Assembly (NCBI RefSeq): GCF_001580545.1
Contig: NZ_LRBG01000039.1
Span: 372,001 to 436,000 of the forward strand
Source of the DNA: Paraburkholderia monticola
Lineage (GTDB): Bacteria; Pseudomonadota; Gammaproteobacteria; Burkholderiales; Burkholderiaceae
Length of the DNA: 64,000 nucleotides
Direction of reading: 5' to 3'
Shown: one piece after another, positions 62,122 to 64,000 of the stretch
How positions within the stretch are numbered: position 1 is the stretch's first letter
How the letters are laid out: each line of letters starts with the position of its first letter
Position numbers and translations under genes: made by a program
Notes under the pieces: generated by a model
Databases searched by the model: none
What the model saw: only the letters and a program-made list of their open reading frames with translations
What the model was told of the DNA's origin: nothing

Positions 62122-63702
62122 TTGAGCCAGCCCAACGCCACGCCCGCTGCCGCGTCGCCGCCCGCACCACCCCCGCCACTCGAAGGCGGCCGGCTGATCC
62201 TCGCCACGATCGCGGTCGCGCTCGCCACCTTCATGAACGTTCTGGATACGTCGATCGCGAACGTCGCGATTCCGACGATCTCCGGCAACCTCGGCGTCTC
62301 GGTCGATGAAGGCACGTGGGTGATCACCGTATTCGCGGCCTCCAATGCGGTGGCGATTCCGCTGACCGGCTGGCTCACGCAGCGCATCGGCCAGGTGAAG
62401 CTGTTCGTCGGCGCGATCCTCGCGTTCACGCTCGCGTCATGGCTGTGCGGCATTGCGCCGACGCTGCCGATCCTGCTGCTCGCGCGAGTGTTCCAGGGCG
62501 CGGTGGCGGGCCCGCTGATTCCGCTCTCGCAAGCGATCCTGCTCGGCTCGTATCCGAAAGAGAAGTCGTCGACGGCGCTCGCGCTGTGGGCGATGACCGC
62601 CACCGTCGGCCCGATCGCGGGCCCGGCGCTCGGCGGCTGGATCACCGATAGTTACAGCTGGTCGTGGATCTTCTACATCAACATCCCGGTCGGCCTGTTC
62701 GCGGCCGGCGTCACGTGGATGATCTATCGCACCCGCGAATCGCCGACGCGCAAGCCGCCGATCGACGTGGTCGGGCTCGGTCTGCTGATCACCTGGGTCG
62801 CGTCGCTGCAAATCATGCTCGACAAGGGCAAGGACCTCGACTGGTTCTCGTCGCCGGTGATCACGATTCTCGGCCTCGTCGCGCTGGTCAGCTTTGCGTT
62901 TTTCCTCGTGTGGGAGTTGACCGAGGAGCATCCGATCGTCGATCTGCGCCTGTTTCAGCAGCGCAACTTCCTCGGCGGCACGATCGCGATTTCGATTGCG
63001 TACGGCGTGTTCTTCGGCAACCTCGTGCTGCTGCCGCAATGGATGCAGGAGTATCTGAACTACCGCTCGGTCGACGCCGGTCTCGTCACCGCGCCGCTCG
63101 GCATCTTCGCGATCATTCTGGCGCCGGTGCTCGGCCGCGTGCTGCCGCACTCGGACGCGCGCATAATCGCGACGCTCGCGTTCGTCGGCTTCGCGATCGT
63201 GTTCTACATGCGCTCGAAGTACGTGATCGAAATCGACACGTGGCACCTCGTGCTGCCGACGCTGCTGCAAGGCATTCCGATGGCGCTGTTCTTCGTGCCG
63301 CTGACGGCGATCATCCTGTCCGGCCAGCCGCAGAACCGGATTCCAGCGGCGGCGGGCCTGTCGAATTTCGCGCGGGTGTTCTGCGGTGCGGTCGGCACGT
63401 CGATCGCGGGGACCGCCTGGAACAACCGCACGATCCTGCACCATTCGCGGCTGACCGAGCAGGCGTCGGTCAACAACCCGTTGTTCGCGCAGCAGATCGA
63501 CACGACGCAATCGCTGCTGCATCTGAATCAGCAATCGGCGAATGCGCTGTTCGATTTCACCGTCAACACCCAGGCCGCGATGATGGGCCTGAACGACGTC
63601 TTCTATGTCTCGGCGATCATCTTTCTGCTGATCATTCCGCTGATCTGGATCACGCGACCGGCCAAGGGTGGCGGCGGGCCGGATGCGGCGGGCGCGCACT
63701 GA
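62122..63702 (+). CDS. DHA2-family MFS multidrug exporter (EmrB-like)
   Basis: A 526-aa transporter. The chosen start is TTG 62122 (MSQPNATPAAASPP), with GGAG 8 bases upstream; an ATG at 62080 is an alternative. Helix 1 has FMNVLDTSIANVAIPTISGNLG, and motif C region TVGPIAGPALGGWITDSYSWSW follows. No HlyD or outer-membrane partner gene is adjacent in the window. Confidence 0.93.
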   Translation: MSQPNATPAAASPPAPPPPLEGGRLILATIAVALATFMNVLDTSIANVAIPTISGNLGVSVDEGTWVITVFAASNAVAIPLTGWLTQRIGQVKLFVGAILAFTLASWLCGIAPTLPILLLARVFQGAVAGPLIPLSQAILLGSYPKEKSSTALALWAMTATVGPIAGPALGGWITDSYSWSWIFYINIPVGLFAAGVTWMIYRTRESPTRKPPIDVVGLGLLITWVASLQIMLDKGKDLDWFSSPVITILGLVALVSFAFFLVWELTEEHPIVDLRLFQQRNFLGGTIAISIAYGVFFGNLVLLPQWMQEYLNYRSVDAGLVTAPLGIFAIILAPVLGRVLPHSDARIIATLAFVGFAIVFYMRSKYVIEIDTWHLVLPTLLQGIPMALFFVPLTAIILSGQPQNRIPAAAGLSNFARVFCGAVGTSIAGTAWNNRTILHHSRLTEQASVNNPLFAQQIDTTQSLLHLNQQSANALFDFTVNTQAAMMGLNDVFYVSAIIFLLIIPLIWITRPAKGGGGPDAAGAH

Positions 63703-63753
63703 GGTTTTGTTTTCGCGCGAGGCCGGCGCTCGCGCGTTGGCCACGGCACGGCG

Positions 63754-64000
63754 TCAACGGAAATAGCGCGCGGGGGTGTCGCCGAACGCATCGCGAAACA
63801 CCGCGATAAACGACGACACGTCGCTGTAGCCGACTTCGAGCGCCACCTGCGTGACACTCTCGCCGGCGCCGAGATGTTCGAGCGCGGCCAGCAGACGCAG
63901 CTGCTGACGCCATTGACCGAAGGTCTGCCCGGTTTCCTTCGCGAACAGCCGCGCGGCCGTGCGCGCGGTCACGCCAGCTGCCGCGGCGAGCTCCTCGAGT
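63754..64000 (-). CDS. AraC-family regulator, C-terminal part (cut by window edge)
   Basis: The minus-strand frame is open to the window end and stops at 63754. Visible is the double HTH of AraC proteins: LFAKETGQTFGQWRQQLRLLAALEHLGAGESVTQVALEVGYSDVSSFIAVFRDAFGDTPARYFR. It may control the neighbouring exporter. About 82 residues are in the window. Confidence 0.92.
   Translation of the reverse strand, partial: LEELAAAAGVTARTAARLFAKETGQTFGQWRQQLRLLAALEHLGAGESVTQVALEVGYSDVSSFIAVFRDAFGDTPARYFR

Noticed and set aside
1..64000. CRISPR arrays, tRNA or rRNA genes, intact insertion sequences, phage genes
   Set aside because: I looked for regular direct repeats, clover-leaf-like segments and transposase or integrase motifs and found none that I could support.

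Overview
The window looks like a chromosome or megaplasmid segment of a Burkholderia-type betaproteobacterium, probably Paraburkholderia or Caballeronia. The reasons are the high GC content, closely packed operons with many ATGA/TGATG couplings, typical Burkholderiales families (MHS and DHA2 transporters, NodT/EmrAB pumps, a MscS channel with a cyclic-nucleotide domain, hexameric-type citrate synthase) and many LysR regulators. I see no rRNA, tRNA, CRISPR array or intact insertion sequence. The genus is inference.

Bases 1-17,000 are accessory metabolism and small unknown genes, by eye less GC-rich than the rest. A seven-gene minus-strand operon (5967 to 1) encodes an EthD-like protein, an MHS transporter, PxpB, PxpC, PxpA, BCCP and biotin carboxylase. 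PxpB/PxpC are homologous to the carboxyltransferase half of urea carboxylase, so the operon may encode a split biotin enzyme or a 5-oxoprolinase. A second minus-strand operon (10412 to 7156) has three tandem RraA/HMG-aldolase paralogs and a PLP aminotransferase. It shares a 37-bp operator/promoter with a nearby alpha/beta hydrolase gene and has its own divergent LysR gene. Next come a PlsC acyltransferase and a LexA-type SOS box ahead of a 32-codon leader ORF coupled to small unknown genes, then a conserved protein with an Ada-like Cys motif and a MscS-cNMP channel.

Bases 17,000-28,100 hold a DUF2867 protein, a lipoprotein, and a compact operon with TonB receptor, ExbB, ExbD, TonB, a secreted phosphodiesterase/phosphatase-type enzyme, response regulator and histidine kinase. 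Bases 28,300-33,400 are a TetR-controlled EmrA-EmrB-NodT tripartite efflux pump with a clear operator on its promoter.

Bases 33,400-52,900 are the centrepiece: a group-5 soluble diiron (propane-type) monooxygenase locus. It has an AcoR/MimR-like sigma54 activator, a 68-aa membrane protein, a dedicated GroEL-like chaperonin, a DUF59 protein, an amidohydrolase, coupling protein, beta subunit, reductase and alpha subunit. Upstream is a second operon with alcohol dehydrogenase, a coiled-coil protein, a CobW GTPase, a WD40 protein and a 67-aa protein. Both operons have good sigma54 promoters and share a 17-bp motif (TGTC-N8-GGACG) upstream, so they are probably one regulon. Divergent from them lie a VOC/glyoxalase protein, a Tat-exported GMC dehydrogenase pair and an aldehyde dehydrogenase. 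Together the genes fit propane or 2-propanol to acetone, acetol, methylglyoxal and pyruvate (inference).

Bases 52,900-64,000 are mostly housekeeping-like: an LprI-like protein, DUF429, a glycogen-debranching-type enzyme, citrate synthase with its terminator, a helical unknown protein behind a leader terminator, two hydrolases, a second MreB/actin-like protein, a DHA2 transporter and a partial AraC regulator.
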